DNA of 53,605 nt from Bacillota bacterium (GTDB lineage: Bacteria; Bacillota; Dethiobacteria; DTU022; UBA8154): assembly GCA_012839215.1 (NCBI GenBank), contig DUNV01000022.1, forward strand, positions 1 to 53,605, read 5' to 3'. A program made the translations under genes and the position numbers. Under the pieces are notes generated by a model. It was not told the DNA's origin and did not search any database. It was given only the letters and a program-made list of their open reading frames with translations. Shown here in pieces: positions 19,110 to 30,301 of the stretch. The first letter of the stretch is position 1. Each line of letters opens with the position of its first letter.

Positions 19110-19137
19110 TTGACGGGCTTTAGAGAAAAGTTATAAT
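19110..19137 (+). promoter_or_regulatory. Downstream copy of duplicated tilS promoter
   Basis: TTGACG-16 bp-TATAAT within the second repeat copy. Confidence 0.6.
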
Positions 19138-19190
19138 GAAGAACCATGGTATGTAATCAGCAGGAAAGGTGGCTCGTTTTTCGCGAAAGT

Positions 19191-20690
19191 ATGTTTCAAA
19201 ATTCGCCGCTTTATCTATCGGTAAAAAAAACAATTTTGCAGGAACAACTCATAAATAAAGGCGACAGGGTTGTTATTGCTGTTTCGGGGGGTGCAGACTC
19301 CCTTTCTTTATTAATTCTTTTGAACCGTTTGCGAAGGGAGCCGGATCTGCCCTTTTCCCTCCATGTTGCTCACCTGGACCATGGTTTAAGGGGCAAGAGT
19401 GCAGCCGGAGATGCAAAATTTGTCCGGCGGATGGCAAAAAAATTAGGCCTGCCCTGTAGTGTGGGAATAGTTCAGGCGGAGCATTACAAGAGAAGCAGGG
19501 GTCTTTCCCTCGAGGACGCGGCTAGGCAGCTGCGTTATGGGTTTCTAGAGCAGTTGGCCGCCAGAGTGGGGGCCAACTGCATTGTTGTAGGGCATAACCG
19601 GGATGATCAGGTCGAGACGGTTCTGCTTAATTTCCTTAGGGGATCCGGGCCCGATGGTCTGGCGGGGATGAACTACAGCCGGAAAATCGGGGAAAGTGGT
19701 GTGGCATTGGTCCGGCCCCTTTTAAATATTAAGCGCAGGGAAATTGAAGAATTTTGTTGGCGCTATGGCTTCCGCCCCCGCCTGGATGAAACAAATAAGG
19801 ATCCGCGGTTCTTGCGCAACAGGATCAGGAAGGAAATTCTGCCTCTCTTGGAAAAAGTGGTTAATCCCCGGTTGAGGGAGGGAATTTTTCGTCTCTCCCA
19901 ACTCTTTTCGCTCGATAGGGACTGCTGGGAACAAATTACTACCGATCGCCTCCTGGCGATTCAGCGGGAAGGGGGGCCTGATTCCCTGACAATCGATCGT
20001 CAGCTTTTCCTTGGGGAGCATGCCTCCCTGCAGGGAAGAATAATCCGCCTAGTGGTCAAAAAGCTTTTGGGGAGCATTCCCCGGGAGGTGGGCTTTCACC
20101 GCATCCAGGCCACCCTGGATCTTATTAACAGGGAAAAGCCCCGCGGGGCAGTCCATTTTCCTCATGGGCTTATTATAACAAGGGACTATCAGAAAATAAA
20201 GGCATTTCTTCCCGCGGTACACAGGGAGGAAAAGCGTTCCCGGCAGGGATGCCAAACGACGTTCCTGCCTATTCCCGGAGAGGTAGGGATAGCAGGTTAT
20301 CCCCATGTTATTCTCAGGGCCAGCCTTTCCGAGGCCTGCGCTCTCGTTTGGCCCCCCGATGAAGAAAGGGTGGCCTACCTGGATTTTGATAAGGTGTTCG
20401 GGTTGGCCTCAGCGGGGGAAGGCCTGCCCCCCGGGGGAAATAATGATATGGTGCTGTTGGTTCGTCGGCGACAGCCTGGCGATCGTTTCTACCCGCTTGG
20501 TGCGCCGGGTAGGAAGAAATTAAAGGATTTTTTTATCAATCATAAAATTTCCTGGAGAAAAAGAGATTTTGTTCCCCTAGTAATTGCCGGGGAAGAGATT
20601 GTCTGGGTTGTGGGAAGGCAAATTTCCCATCTTTGCAGAATTACAGAGGATACAAAAAAAGTTATCGTCTTGTCTTTAGAAACTGCCTAG
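19191..20690 (+). CDS. tilS: tRNA(Ile)-lysidine synthase
   Basis: VIAVSGGADSLSLLILLNRL...HLDHGLRG...GHNRDDQVETVLLNFLRGSG; start 19191 (ATG) or 19146 (ATG). Confidence 0.95.
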   Translation: MFQNSPLYLSVKKTILQEQLINKGDRVVIAVSGGADSLSLLILLNRLRREPDLPFSLHVAHLDHGLRGKSAAGDAKFVRRMAKKLGLPCSVGIVQAEHYKRSRGLSLEDAARQLRYGFLEQLAARVGANCIVVGHNRDDQVETVLLNFLRGSGPDGLAGMNYSRKIGESGVALVRPLLNIKRREIEEFCWRYGFRPRLDETNKDPRFLRNRIRKEILPLLEKVVNPRLREGIFRLSQLFSLDRDCWEQITTDRLLAIQREGGPDSLTIDRQLFLGEHASLQGRIIRLVVKKLLGSIPREVGFHRIQATLDLINREKPRGAVHFPHGLIITRDYQKIKAFLPAVHREEKRSRQGCQTTFLPIPGEVGIAGYPHVILRASLSEACALVWPPDEERVAYLDFDKVFGLASAGEGLPPGGNNDMVLLVRRRQPGDRFYPLGAPGRKKLKDFFINHKISWRKRDFVPLVIAGEEIVWVVGRQISHLCRITEDTKKVIVLSLETA

Positions 20691-20744
20691 TTTTGTTATT
20701 GTCTAGAACGAAATTAATTCAACGCTGCAAAGGGGGCTTATGTA

Positions 20745-21278
20745 ATGGTTGATGGAAGGATGCGGGTTTTGCTCTCCAACAAGGAAATTCAAAAAAAAGT
20801 TGGGGAGCTTGCAGAAGCTATTTCCCGGGATTACGAGGGCAAGGATTTGCTGCTTGTTTGTGTTCTCAAGGGGGCCGTAGTTTTCCTCAGTGATCTTATG
20901 CGTTATATAAAAGTTCCTTTGGGTATAGATTTTATGGCCGTTTCCAGCTATGGAAGCGGTGCATCCACCTCCGGTGTTGTCCGCATTTTAAAAGACCTCG
21001 ACATGAGCATCGAGAATCGGGATGTGCTCATCGTCGAGGATATTATCGATTCGGGGCTTACCCTGAGCTATCTTTGTGAAAACCTGCTTTCACGCAACCC
21101 TAAATCCCTAAAAATCGTTACCCTTTTAGATAAGCCGGAGCGCAGAAAGGTGCAAATTAGGCCGGATTATTGCGGTTTTAAGATTCCGGATGAATTTGTC
21201 GTGGGATATGGCCTCGATTATAACGAAAAGCACCGGAATTATCCCGATGTTTGTGTTTTGCTTGAGTTCGATTCCTAG
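20745..21278 (+). CDS. hpt: Hypoxanthine phosphoribosyltransferase
   Basis: [19 protein letters not shown]...[21 protein letters not shown] motif. Confidence 0.95.
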   Translation: MVDGRMRVLLSNKEIQKKVGELAEAISRDYEGKDLLLVCVLKGAVVFLSDLMRYIKVPLGIDFMAVSSYGSGASTSGVVRILKDLDMSIENRDVLIVEDIIDSGLTLSYLCENLLSRNPKSLKIVTLLDKPERRKVQIRPDYCGFKIPDEFVVGYGLDYNEKHRNYPDVCVLLEFDS

Positions 21279-21327
21279 TTATGATACAATTATGAAACAG
21301 GTGTGTAAAAAAGGGGGGGTTCGGGAT

Positions 21328-23292
21328 TTGAACAGCAGATTTTTACGCCAGGCAACCTTTTATCTGCTCATTTTTATGATTGCCGTGGCTTTAATTCAAA
21401 CATTTAGCAAACCGCCGGAAGTTATACGTGATATTAACTATTACCCTGAATTTATTAATTTAATAGAAACAGGCCAATTAAGGGAAGTGACCCTCGAGGG
21501 AAACAATGTCGAGGGTGTGCTGGAAAGTGGAGAAAAAGTAAGAACCTTCCGGCCCCCGGATGATGACCTGACGGCCAGGCTTATTGAAAATAAGATTCCT
21601 TACGATCCCGGGCCGGAACCTTCACCGCCCTGGTATTCCACCCTGCTGACCTATTTGATACCCTTTATTTTAATTATAGGTTTGTTTTTTTTCTTTATGC
21701 AGCAATCCCAGGGTGGTGGGAACAGGGTCATGAATTTCGGCAAAAGCAGGGCCAGACTGCATGAGGGGGACCGTAAAAAAGTTACCTTTGAACATGTCGC
21801 CGGTGCCGATGAGGAAAAGGAAGAGCTTGAGGAAATTGTCATGTTCCTGAAGGAGCCCAAAAAATTTCTTGAACTTGGTGCCCGTATTCCCAAGGGTGTT
21901 CTTCTTGTCGGGCCACCCGGGACAGGGAAAACGTTGCTTGCCCGTGCCGTTGCTGGAGAGGCCGGGGTTCCTTTTTTTAGTATCAGTGGCTCGGATTTTG
22001 TAGAAATGTTCGTTGGGGTGGGAGCATCCCGTGTACGGGATCTGTTTGAAAATGCCAAGAAAAGTTCACCTTGTATCGTTTTTATTGATGAAATCGATGC
22101 AGTGGGGCGTCAGCGCGGTGCCGGGCTGGGGGGAGGCCATGATGAGCGGGAGCAAACGCTTAACCAGCTTCTGGTGGAGATGGATGGCTTTGATGTTAAC
22201 GAAGGTATTATCATCCTCGCCGCTACGAACAGGCCCGATATTTTAGACCCTGCCTTGCTTAGGCCCGGGCGTTTCGATAGGCAGATTACTGTCAACTTTC
22301 CCGATGTGCGCGGCCGGGAGGAAATCATGCAGGTTCATGCCAAGGGGAAACCTTTCGATAGCGAGGTGGATCTCAAGGTTCTGGCCAGACGTACCCCGGG
22401 TTTTACCGGGGCCGATCTGGAAAACCTGATCAACGAAGCCGCCCTTTTGGCGGCGCGGCGCAATAAAAAATCAATCAGTATGCATGAGCTGGAAGAGGCC
22501 ATCGATCGCGTTATTGCCGGGACTGAAAAGAGAAGCAAGGTTATCAGTGAATTTGAAAAGAAGATCGTGGCCTTCCACGAATCGGGGCATGCCTTGGTTG
22601 GCTACCTGCTGCCCAAAACGGACCCGGTGCACAAGGTGTCCATTATTCCCCGGGGGAGGGCCGGCGGTTATACGCTCATGCTGCCTGAGGAGGATCGCTA
22701 TTATATGACACGCTCGGAGCTGTTGGCCCGGGTGGCGACCCTTTTGGGCGGGAGAGTGGCGGAACAGGTCGTCTTTGATGAGATCAGCACGGGGGCGCAA
22801 AATGACCTTGAAAGGGCCACGTCGATCGTTCGTCAGATGATCATGGAATATGGGATGAGCGATGAGCTTGGACCCATTACTTTCGGGCGCAAGCACAATC
22901 AAATTTTTCTGGGGCGTGATCTGGCCAGGGATCGTGATTTTAGTGAAGAAGTTGCTAAATCCATCGACAAGGAAATCCGTGGCACCGTGGAAAAGGCTTA
23001 CCATATGGCCGAGGATCTTATTGTTAAAAATAGGGATAAGCTGGATTTGCTTGCGACAACGCTGTTGGAACAGGAGACCCTAAATGCGGAGGAAATTGAG
23101 GCTTTGATGACAGGTACAGGCCAGGATGAAGAAAAACCTGAAGAAGAGCCTTCGGGTCAGGGCAGCCCTGCCAGCAAGGAGGCTGGCCGTCGGGGGATCC
23201 TGGAAAAGAAAAAGGATATTGGTGAAAAGGTAAAGGTTGTTTTTCGCCCGGAAAAAAGCCAAATTCACCCAAAACCCGGGGAAGAGGTATAA
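21328..23292 (+). CDS. ftsH: ATP-dependent zinc metalloprotease FtsH
   Basis: [46 protein letters not shown]...HESGH; TTG start after AAGGGGGGG. Confidence 0.97.
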   Translation: MNSRFLRQATFYLLIFMIAVALIQTFSKPPEVIRDINYYPEFINLIETGQLREVTLEGNNVEGVLESGEKVRTFRPPDDDLTARLIENKIPYDPGPEPSPPWYSTLLTYLIPFILIIGLFFFFMQQSQGGGNRVMNFGKSRARLHEGDRKKVTFEHVAGADEEKEELEEIVMFLKEPKKFLELGARIPKGVLLVGPPGTGKTLLARAVAGEAGVPFFSISGSDFVEMFVGVGASRVRDLFENAKKSSPCIVFIDEIDAVGRQRGAGLGGGHDEREQTLNQLLVEMDGFDVNEGIIILAATNRPDILDPALLRPGRFDRQITVNFPDVRGREEIMQVHAKGKPFDSEVDLKVLARRTPGFTGADLENLINEAALLAARRNKKSISMHELEEAIDRVIAGTEKRSKVISEFEKKIVAFHESGHALVGYLLPKTDPVHKVSIIPRGRAGGYTLMLPEEDRYYMTRSELLARVATLLGGRVAEQVVFDEISTGAQNDLERATSIVRQMIMEYGMSDELGPITFGRKHNQIFLGRDLARDRDFSEEVAKSIDKEIRGTVEKAYHMAEDLIVKNRDKLDLLATTLLEQETLNAEEIEALMTGTGQDEEKPEEEPSGQGSPASKEAGRRGILEKKKDIGEKVKVVFRPEKSQIHPKPGEEV

Positions 23293-23296
23293 TGCA

Positions 23297-25060
23297 GTGG
23301 CACTGGATCCAAAAAAATATGCGGACTGGGAAATAGCAGAAGAAGCCGAATCTAGAATGAAAACTGTTTACCAGCTGGGAAAAGAGCTGGGTTTGGAAAA
23401 CGAGGAACTCCTTCCTTACGGGCACTTTATTGCCAAGATCGATTATAAGAAGGTACTCGATCGTTTAAAGGACAAGCCTGATGGAAAATATATTAATGTT
23501 ACTGCCATAACCCCCACCCCGTTGGGGGAGGGAAAAACTACCTCCCTTATTGGATTGGCGCAGGGAATGGGCAGGAGGGGGAAAAATGTAATTGCTGCTA
23601 TCAGGCAGCCATCCGGTGGGCCGACGATGAACCTGAAGGGTTCGGCGGCGGGAGGGGGTCTATCCCAGTGTATTCCTCTTACAGAATTTTCCCTGGGCAT
23701 GACAGGCGATATCAATGCTGTAATGAATGCACACAATCTAGCTATGGTTGCTCTGACAGCCCGCATGCAGCATGAATTTAATTATAGCGATGCCTTTCTT
23801 AGGAAACTTGGGCTCCGGAGGCTCAATATTGACCCCACGAACGTGGAAATGAAATGGTTAATAGATTTTTGTGCCCAGGCGTTACGCAATATTATAATAG
23901 GCATAGGTGGAAAAAAAGATGGGTTGATGATGGATTCGGGTTTTAATATTGCCGTTTCCTCAGAGGTAATGGCTATACTTGCTGTTTCCAAGGATCTGAG
24001 GGATATGCGGGAACGCATGTCCAAGATAGTAGTAGCCTATGATAAGGGGGGCAATCCCATCACCACTGCCGATTTGGAAGTTGATGGTGCCATGACCGCC
24101 TGGATGATCAAGGCCCTTAACCCCAACCTGATGCAGACTCTTGAGGGGCAACCATGTTTTGTTCATGCCGGCCCTTTCGCCAATATTGCCATTGGCCAGA
24201 ATTCCATTATCGCCGATCGAGTTGCCCTCAAGCTTGGCGATTATGTGGCTACAGAGTCCGGCTTTGCGGCGGATATTGGGTTTGAAAAATTTTGGAATCT
24301 CAAGACACGCATGTCCGGGCTCGTGCCCAGCTGCGCCGTGCTTGTGGCTACCATCCGTGCACTGAAATGCCACGGTGGAGCTCCTCTCCCTATTCCCGGG
24401 AAACCGCTCGATCCCAGCTATAGCCGGGAAAATATCCCCTGGGTGGAAAAAGGTTGTGAAAACCTCCTGCACCTGATTAATGTCATTAAGAAATCCGGTG
24501 TCAGCCCGGTCGTCTGCATCAATGCTTTTTATACTGATACAGATCAGGAAATCAGGGTTGTGCGTCGCCTGGTGGAGGAAACTGGGGCAAGGGTGGCCCT
24601 TTCCCGGCATTGGGAGCTGGGTGGAGAGGGGGCCCTGGAACTGGCAGATGCTGTCATCGAGGCATGTGAGGAAAAGACCCAGTTCAAAATTCTTTACGAA
24701 CTCGATACACCCCTGCGCAACCGCATTGAAATGATTGCCAAGGAGGTTTATGGTGCAGATGGGGTCGAATATGCCCCAGAGGCCATGGAAAAGGCCAAAA
24801 GGATGGAAAAGGATCCGGAGATACGGCAGATGGGTACCTGCATGGTTAAGACACACCTGAGTCTTTCGGACGATCCCCGGTTGAAGGGTGTGCCCAAAGG
24901 CTGGACGCTTTTTGTGAGGGATATTCTTATTTTTAAGGGAGCCGGCTTTGTTGTACCCGTCTGTGGGCCAATCAGCCTGATGCCTGGGACAGGCTCCAAT
25001 CCTGCTTTCCGCCGTATCGATGTCGATGTGGATACAGGAAGGGTCAAGGGTTTATTCTAG
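23297..25060 (+). CDS. fhs: Formate--tetrahydrofolate ligase
   Basis: [21 protein letters not shown]...[29 protein letters not shown] 23297 right after ftsH stop. Confidence 0.96.
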   Translation: MALDPKKYADWEIAEEAESRMKTVYQLGKELGLENEELLPYGHFIAKIDYKKVLDRLKDKPDGKYINVTAITPTPLGEGKTTSLIGLAQGMGRRGKNVIAAIRQPSGGPTMNLKGSAAGGGLSQCIPLTEFSLGMTGDINAVMNAHNLAMVALTARMQHEFNYSDAFLRKLGLRRLNIDPTNVEMKWLIDFCAQALRNIIIGIGGKKDGLMMDSGFNIAVSSEVMAILAVSKDLRDMRERMSKIVVAYDKGGNPITTADLEVDGAMTAWMIKALNPNLMQTLEGQPCFVHAGPFANIAIGQNSIIADRVALKLGDYVATESGFAADIGFEKFWNLKTRMSGLVPSCAVLVATIRALKCHGGAPLPIPGKPLDPSYSRENIPWVEKGCENLLHLINVIKKSGVSPVVCINAFYTDTDQEIRVVRRLVEETGARVALSRHWELGGEGALELADAVIEACEEKTQFKILYELDTPLRNRIEMIAKEVYGADGVEYAPEAMEKAKRMEKDPEIRQMGTCMVKTHLSLSDDPRLKGVPKGWTLFVRDILIFKGAGFVVPVCGPISLMPGTGSNPAFRRIDVDVDTGRVKGLF

Positions 25061-25078
25061 TTTAAGTCAGATATTGTT

Positions 25079-25190
25079 AGCAGAGTAGGTGTCATGCGTT
25101 AAGTGCTAAGGGATGGGAAGTTGCCCTTAGACGAAAGATGCCCTGTTTTTAGAAAGGGGCATTTGCGATGTGGCTCCGCGTCCACTGCTA
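25079..25190 (+). ncRNA. Tetrahydrofolate (THF) riboswitch upstream of folT
   Basis: AGCAGAGTAGG...GCGTTAAGTG-CTAAGGG-atgggaagttg-CCCTTAG-ACGAA...TCCGCGTCCACTGCT; P1 AGCAG/CTGCT closes. Confidence 0.8.
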
Positions 25191-25266
25191 CGTGAGAGCA
25201 AAGGATAACATTTCCTTTCTCTTAGATGTGGCCGCGGCCTATCTTAGACAAAGGAGATGTTTTTTA

Positions 25267-25845
25267 ATGAAGAAAATTGAGGCAAAAATGTTAACGCGCA
25301 TGGCTTTGCTGATCGCGTTGAATATACTTTTAAGCAGGATGTTAAGCATAAGGATTCCCCTTGGCGGGGTCGAGGGCTTGCGTATTGGTTTCAGTTCACT
25401 GCCAGTGATTTTCGCCGGCATCTTTCTGGGGCCCCTGGCAGGGGGAATTGTGGGCGCCCTCGGCGATCTGGCCGGCTTTTTAATCAACCCGATGGGCCCC
25501 TATATGCCCCATTTTACCCTTAATGCTGCTCTTCGGGGTATTATACCCGGCCTTGTTGTCCTCTTGCTGATAAGGGGCAGGGAAAGGCGGCAGATTGGCC
25601 TCTTCCCTCTTTTTCTGTCTGTTTGTAGCACATTGATTATCACTGAAATTTTCCTGCTACCTTATTTTCACGAAACGCTTTTTGGCCTAAGCAGGATTGT
25701 TACCGTTCCGCCAAGGATCATTCAAAATGTCATTACTATACCTGTCTATACGGTTTTGCTGTTCAGTTTAGGCCGTGCCGCGGAGAAAATTTTCACAACC
25801 GGGCCGGGCCGGGAAATACCGCATCTATCTAGCAAAATCTGGTAA
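25267..25845 (+). CDS. folT: Folate ECF transporter substrate-binding subunit FolT
   Basis: RIPLGGVEGLRIGFSSLPVIFAGIFLGPLAGGIVGALGDLAGFLINPMGPYMPHFTLNAAL; ATG 25267 with AAAGGAG RBS. Confidence 0.9.
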   Translation: MKKIEAKMLTRMALLIALNILLSRMLSIRIPLGGVEGLRIGFSSLPVIFAGIFLGPLAGGIVGALGDLAGFLINPMGPYMPHFTLNAALRGIIPGLVVLLLIRGRERRQIGLFPLFLSVCSTLIITEIFLLPYFHETLFGLSRIVTVPPRIIQNVITIPVYTVLLFSLGRAAEKIFTTGPGREIPHLSSKIW

Positions 25846-25923
25846 GGCCAAGTTTATATTTATTTTATGGGAAAAAAGTAGTAAACTATAAAGACTGGTC
25901 GGTTGTAGAACTATTTGTAGGAG

Positions 25924-26721
25924 GTGGAACCCTTGCTCCTGGCCATAGATGTAGGTAATACCAATATGATGTTGGGCGCTTACAGATCCGATAAACTAGA
26001 AAGGTGCTGGCGCATTTCTACCAATAGAAATCAGACTGAAGATGAATATGGCGTCATTATTCGCAACCTGTTTCAGCAAAGCGGACTGCAGGCGGAATGT
26101 ATTCATGGCATGATAATTTCCTCTGTCGTTCCTCCGCTGCGTTTTCCTCTAGTCAAAATGGCAGAGAAATATTTTAAGGTGACCCCGCTCATCGTTGGCC
26201 CGGGAATTAAAACCGGGCTGAATATCCTTTATGATAATCCGCGTGAGATAGGTGCCGATAGGGTGGTCAATGCAGTAGCAGGCATTGCCCTCTACGGAGG
26301 CCCACTAATTATTGTTGATTTTGGCACGGCAACGACCTTCTGTGCCATATCAGGGACCGGCGATTATCTAGGCGGTTCTATCGCTCCGGGTATTGCTATT
26401 TCCACCGAGGCACTTTTTGAAAAAGCGGCCAAACTACCCAGGGTTGAGATCGTTAAACCGAAAAAGATTATTGGCAAGGATACGATCAGCAGCATCCAGA
26501 TAGGTATTTACTATGGTTTTGTGGGGCAGGTGGACGGCATTGTCAAGCGCATGATCAGGGAGTTCCCTGAGAAGCCTTTTGTTGTCGCCACTGGTGGTTT
26601 GGCCGGGCTTATTATCAAGGAATCGGAAACGATTGATGAGGTGAATCCTTTTCTGACCTTGGCTGGGTTGAGGGTTATCTATAATAAAAACACTGTTCTT
26701 GAACCTTCACACAATAGATAA
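25924..26721 (+). CDS. coaX: Type III pantothenate kinase
   Basis: [15 protein letters not shown]...DRVVNAVAG...[10 protein letters not shown]...GGSIAPGI. Confidence 0.95.
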   Translation: MEPLLLAIDVGNTNMMLGAYRSDKLERCWRISTNRNQTEDEYGVIIRNLFQQSGLQAECIHGMIISSVVPPLRFPLVKMAEKYFKVTPLIVGPGIKTGLNILYDNPREIGADRVVNAVAGIALYGGPLIIVDFGTATTFCAISGTGDYLGGSIAPGIAISTEALFEKAAKLPRVEIVKPKKIIGKDTISSIQIGIYYGFVGQVDGIVKRMIREFPEKPFVVATGGLAGLIIKESETIDEVNPFLTLAGLRVIYNKNTVLEPSHNR

Positions 26722-26834
26722 GCTTTAAGCTATTTTTACAAATTCAGCAGGAATTTATGTCTTTAAGAAGAATCTAAAAAATAGGGAAGGTTCACAGATT
26801 GTGAAAAGAAGAACTATCCCAGGGGGTAAATGGC

Positions 26835-27227
26835 TTGGAAGATTATATCACGAGAACTATATTCCGCTATGTTTTACTTTTTGTTCTAGTGTATGGTGTC
26901 TATATCGTTTTTCATGGCCACCTTTCGCCGGGAGGCGGTTTTGCCGGCGGTGTGGTTATGGGTATGGGCATGATCCTGTATTTTTTAATTTTTGGACTTG
27001 GCAAGGGCAAATATCGGCGGCTGCCCATGGATGCCGCCATCATCGTTATTGGTATCGGGGGGTTTCTTGAGGGGATAAAGTTTTTGCTGCCACATGAACA
27101 CGGGCCGGTGGGACTCCCTGGAACATTATTTAGTGTGGGGATCATCAGTGTAGTTAATTTGGGTATTGGGCTTTTGGTGGCCAGCACTGTACTGAGTGTC
27201 TTTTATTTACTTGTTGGGGAGGCATGA
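26835..27227 (+). CDS. mrpB: Na+/H+ antiporter subunit MnhB/MrpB
   Basis: VYGVYIVFHGHLSPGGGFAGGVVMGMGMI; operon context. Confidence 0.85.
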   Translation: MEDYITRTIFRYVLLFVLVYGVYIVFHGHLSPGGGFAGGVVMGMGMILYFLIFGLGKGKYRRLPMDAAIIVIGIGGFLEGIKFLLPHEHGPVGLPGTLFSVGIISVVNLGIGLLVASTVLSVFYLLVGEA

Positions 27228-27231
27228 TGAT

Positions 27232-27594
27232 ATGAATGCTGCCATTATTTCAACTAATTATCCTTACATCGTGGCAATTATCCTTTTTTGCCTTGGCTGT
27301 CTCTGTATTCTTACGCAGCATAATTTAATTAAGAAGGTTATCGGTATCAATATTATGCAAACGGGTATTTTCCTTTTTTTTATTGCAGTGGGGAATATTA
27401 AGGGCGGCATTGCACCTATCTATGATCCATCGCTGCCGGGGGATATCCTTTATATTAACCCTCTTCCCTCGGGGCTTATGCTGACGGGAATTGTGGTAAG
27501 TTTTAGCGTTACGGCATTTGCCCTGGTGACGATTGTGAAACTCTATCATTACTATGGTACCATTTATGCTCCGGATATTATGCGAATGAGGTGA
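27232..27594 (+). CDS. mrpC: Na+/H+ antiporter subunit MnhC/MrpC (NuoK-like)
   Basis: NLIKKVIGINIMQTGIFLFFIAVG...PLPSGLMLTGIVVSFSVTAFAL. Confidence 0.9.
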   Translation: MNAAIISTNYPYIVAIILFCLGCLCILTQHNLIKKVIGINIMQTGIFLFFIAVGNIKGGIAPIYDPSLPGDILYINPLPSGLMLTGIVVSFSVTAFALVTIVKLYHYYGTIYAPDIMRMR

Positions 27595-27604
27595 ACAGCA
27601 AAGA

Positions 27605-29089
27605 ATGCACCTTTGGGATTCTATGCCATTTTTGCTAATTATTTTTTCCGTGCTTTGCGCTTTTATCTCGCCGGTTTTTGCCCGCTGGAAAAGGGAATAT
27701 TCACCTTACCTTGCTATTTTTAGTGTTACGGTTTCCTTTTTAAACAGCTGTGTTTTAGCCTACCGGGTTTTCTGCGGGGGGATTATTTACTATCATGTCG
27801 CCGATTGGTCCCCCCCCTGGGGGATCGAGATCGTTATTGATGAGCTTTCGGCTGCGATGTTGCTTTTGCTGAGCGGTTGCTGTTTATTGATAACCTTTTA
27901 TAGCATTAGGGCGTTGCCCAAAGAAATTCCCGAGCATGCCACGGGATGGTACTACACGGTGCTTCTTCTAACCCTAACTTCTATGATGGGCATGGTCATT
28001 ACCAATGACATCTTCAATTTCTATGTCATGGTGGAGGTAACGCAAATAGGGGCCTGCGGTCTTGTTGCTGTCAGGGGCGGGAAACATTCAACTGAGGCCA
28101 CCCTGCGCTACCTGATGCTGGCCAGCCTGGGGTCAGGTTTCATCCTCTTCGGGATCGGTTTTCTTTACCAGGTTACCGGCAATCTGAATATTTCCTATAT
28201 TGCTGCCGAGCTGGCCGCTGTTAGGCAGCAGTATCCGTTTTTAATCTGGGCGACGATGAGTTTCATCACCGTGGGGCTAGGGGTCAAGGCAGCTTTATTT
28301 CCCTTGCATATTTGGCTTCCGGACGCCTACTCCTCTGCCCCCTCTCCTTCCAGTGCTATCCTTTCGGGGTTGGTGGGCAAGGTTTATATCGTTTCCATGA
28401 TCCGCATTTATATGCTTGTCTTTGGTTTTCAGGTATTCCATGATACATATATGCGTTATCTGATTATGTTAATGGCTGCGGCGGCGATCCTTTTTGGCTC
28501 TTTTTTTGCCTTTGTGCAGCTTGATCTAAAAAGGCGACTAGCATATTCATCTGTAGCCCAAGTGGGCTATATATTCCTGGGATTTTCCCTGGGGACAACG
28601 TGGGGTATGAAGGCTGCATTTCTGCATATTATCACCCACGCCTTTATGAAGATATGCCTTTTCTTGTCTGCGGGAGCGGTTTATTACCAGACCGAGAGAA
28701 CAAAAGTAATCCAATTTTCCGGTCTAGGCTACCAAATGCCTGTTACTATGGCGGCTTTTACCGTTTCAGCCTTTTCTATGGTGGGCATACCCCTCTTTGG
28801 GGGGTTTATCACCAAGTATGGTTTGGCCATGGGCAGCCTCGAGGCAGGCAACCCTTACTTTATTATTTTGATCGTTATCAGCGGCCTACTCAATGCCTCT
28901 TATTTTTTCCCAATTATCTGGCAATCCTACTTTACATCAGAACACAACACCAAGCTGGTGATGGACAGGGTTCCCTTGTCTATGCTTGTGCCCATTGTTA
29001 TCATGGCCCTGGGGGTTATCTATATGGGGCTTTTCCCCGGTGGACCGCTTTCTTTTCTGGAAAGGACTGTTAATAGGTTTTTGCTGTAA
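27605..29089 (+). CDS. mrpD: Na+/H+ antiporter subunit MnhD/MrpD (ND-like)
   Basis: VMVEVTQIGACGLVAVRGGKHSTEATLRYLMLAS...VGLGVKAALFPLHIWLPDAYSSAPSPSSAILSGL. Confidence 0.92.
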   Translation: MHLWDSMPFLLIIFSVLCAFISPVFARWKREYSPYLAIFSVTVSFLNSCVLAYRVFCGGIIYYHVADWSPPWGIEIVIDELSAAMLLLLSGCCLLITFYSIRALPKEIPEHATGWYYTVLLLTLTSMMGMVITNDIFNFYVMVEVTQIGACGLVAVRGGKHSTEATLRYLMLASLGSGFILFGIGFLYQVTGNLNISYIAAELAAVRQQYPFLIWATMSFITVGLGVKAALFPLHIWLPDAYSSAPSPSSAILSGLVGKVYIVSMIRIYMLVFGFQVFHDTYMRYLIMLMAAAAILFGSFFAFVQLDLKRRLAYSSVAQVGYIFLGFSLGTTWGMKAAFLHIITHAFMKICLFLSAGAVYYQTERTKVIQFSGLGYQMPVTMAAFTVSAFSMVGIPLFGGFITKYGLAMGSLEAGNPYFIILIVISGLLNASYFFPIIWQSYFTSEHNTKLVMDRVPLSMLVPIVIMALGVIYMGLFPGGPLSFLERTVNRFLL

Positions 29090-29114
29090 ATAATAGGCAA
29101 AAGGGGTTGTAACA

Positions 29115-29648
29115 TTGTCATTTAATCGTCTATTAAGGGACTCTTTAAAACGGGATCCTACTGGTTCGATCGTCATTTTTTCCCTGTTGCTGGCTTTTTG
29201 GCTGTTTATTTCCGGTTGTGCCGACTGGCAGCACTGGCTGACAGGCATTCCCCTGGTTGCTTTTCTGACAATTTTTTGGAACCAGCTTTTTAGCGATGAA
29301 CGGGCAAAAACTAAAATTACCTGGCGCCAATCGAAGCTGTTTTTGCGTTATTTCATTTTCTTGCTGGTGGAGATAGTCAAGGCTAATTTTGCGGTTGCCT
29401 TGATCGTTTTAAGCCCCAAGATGAATATTTCGCCGGGGTTGATCGTCCTGAAAGTTACACTGGAAAAAGATATGCCCAAGGCCATCTATGCCAATTCGAT
29501 TACCATGACCCCCGGCACAATTACAGTGGATCTTGATGGCGATAGGATGCTCATCCACGGCATGACTAGGGAGCATGCTTTTGGTGTGCGCAGCTGGTAC
29601 ATGTATGACATTATGAAGGACATTGAGGAGGCGGGAAGAATTGATTGA
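29115..29648 (+). CDS. mrpE: Na+/H+ antiporter subunit MnhE/MrpE
   Basis: VEIVKANFAVALIVLSPKMNISPGLIVLKVTLEKDMPKAIYANSITMTPGTITVDLDGDRMLIHGM. Confidence 0.9.
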   Translation: MSFNRLLRDSLKRDPTGSIVIFSLLLAFWLFISGCADWQHWLTGIPLVAFLTIFWNQLFSDERAKTKITWRQSKLFLRYFIFLLVEIVKANFAVALIVLSPKMNISPGLIVLKVTLEKDMPKAIYANSITMTPGTITVDLDGDRMLIHGMTREHAFGVRSWYMYDIMKDIEEAGRID

Positions 29649-29907
29649 GAAGACTTTGCAATTTATCATTACCGGTCTTCCTTTTCTAGGTATTGCCGCG
29701 CTCTACCGAGCCTTTAAGGGCCCTTCTACATTAGATAGGGTGGTGGCCATGAATATGATTTCTGCCATGGTCATTGTTTACATTCTCATTTTTTCCTACC
29801 TGACAGAGGCATATTTTTATCTCGATGTGGTACTCGTTTTTAATTTGGCGGCATTTATCGCTACCCTCTGTGTTCTGAAATACCTGCGTGAAGGAAGGCT
29901 TTTTTAG
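29642..29907 (+). CDS. mrpF: Na+/H+ antiporter subunit MnhF/MrpF
   Basis: AFKGPSTLDRVVAMNMISAMVIVYILIFSYLTEAYFYLDVVLVFNLAAFIATL; TTG start ~29642. Confidence 0.9.
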
Positions 29908-30301
29908 GTTTTTTAAAGGAGGGCAGGATGGTATGCTCATAGTAATCAGGGATATTTTGGTAGTAATATTTTTGCTTGGTGGTTTCTTCTTTCTGGCCGT
30001 GGGCATTGTTGGCCTTATACGTCTTCCCGATTTGTTTAACCGCCTTCATGCCTTGGGGAAATGTGATACGCTGGGCTCCGGCCTGATTATTCTGGCTATG
30101 TTGCTCATTTATCCCGGGGTAACAAATATTGCCAAATTACTTTTGATGGGAGCCCTAATGTTTATTATTAACCCTGTTATGACACACCTCATTACCAAAA
30201 CAGCATACGTGCGGGGTACTGAAATGGTTAAGGGGAGCTTTACGGTGAGTACCTATTATGAGGAAGAAGGGGAGTTCCTGGCTGGAGAGGGTGAAGAATA
30301 A
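29888..30301 (+). CDS. mrpG: Na+/H+ antiporter subunit MnhG/MrpG
   Basis: FFLAVGIVGLIRLPDLFNRLHALGKCDTLGSGLII; true start may be ATG ~29934. Confidence 0.9.
   Translation: MKEGFFRFFKGGQDGMLIVIRDILVVIFLLGGFFFLAVGIVGLIRLPDLFNRLHALGKCDTLGSGLIILAMLLIYPGVTNIAKLLLMGALMFIINPVMTHLITKTAYVRGTEMVKGSFTVSTYYEEEGEFLAGEGEE

Noticed and set aside
25168-25266. N-terminal extension of the folT ORF
   Set aside because: It overlaps the THF riboswitch; the RBS and FolT homology place the start at 25267.
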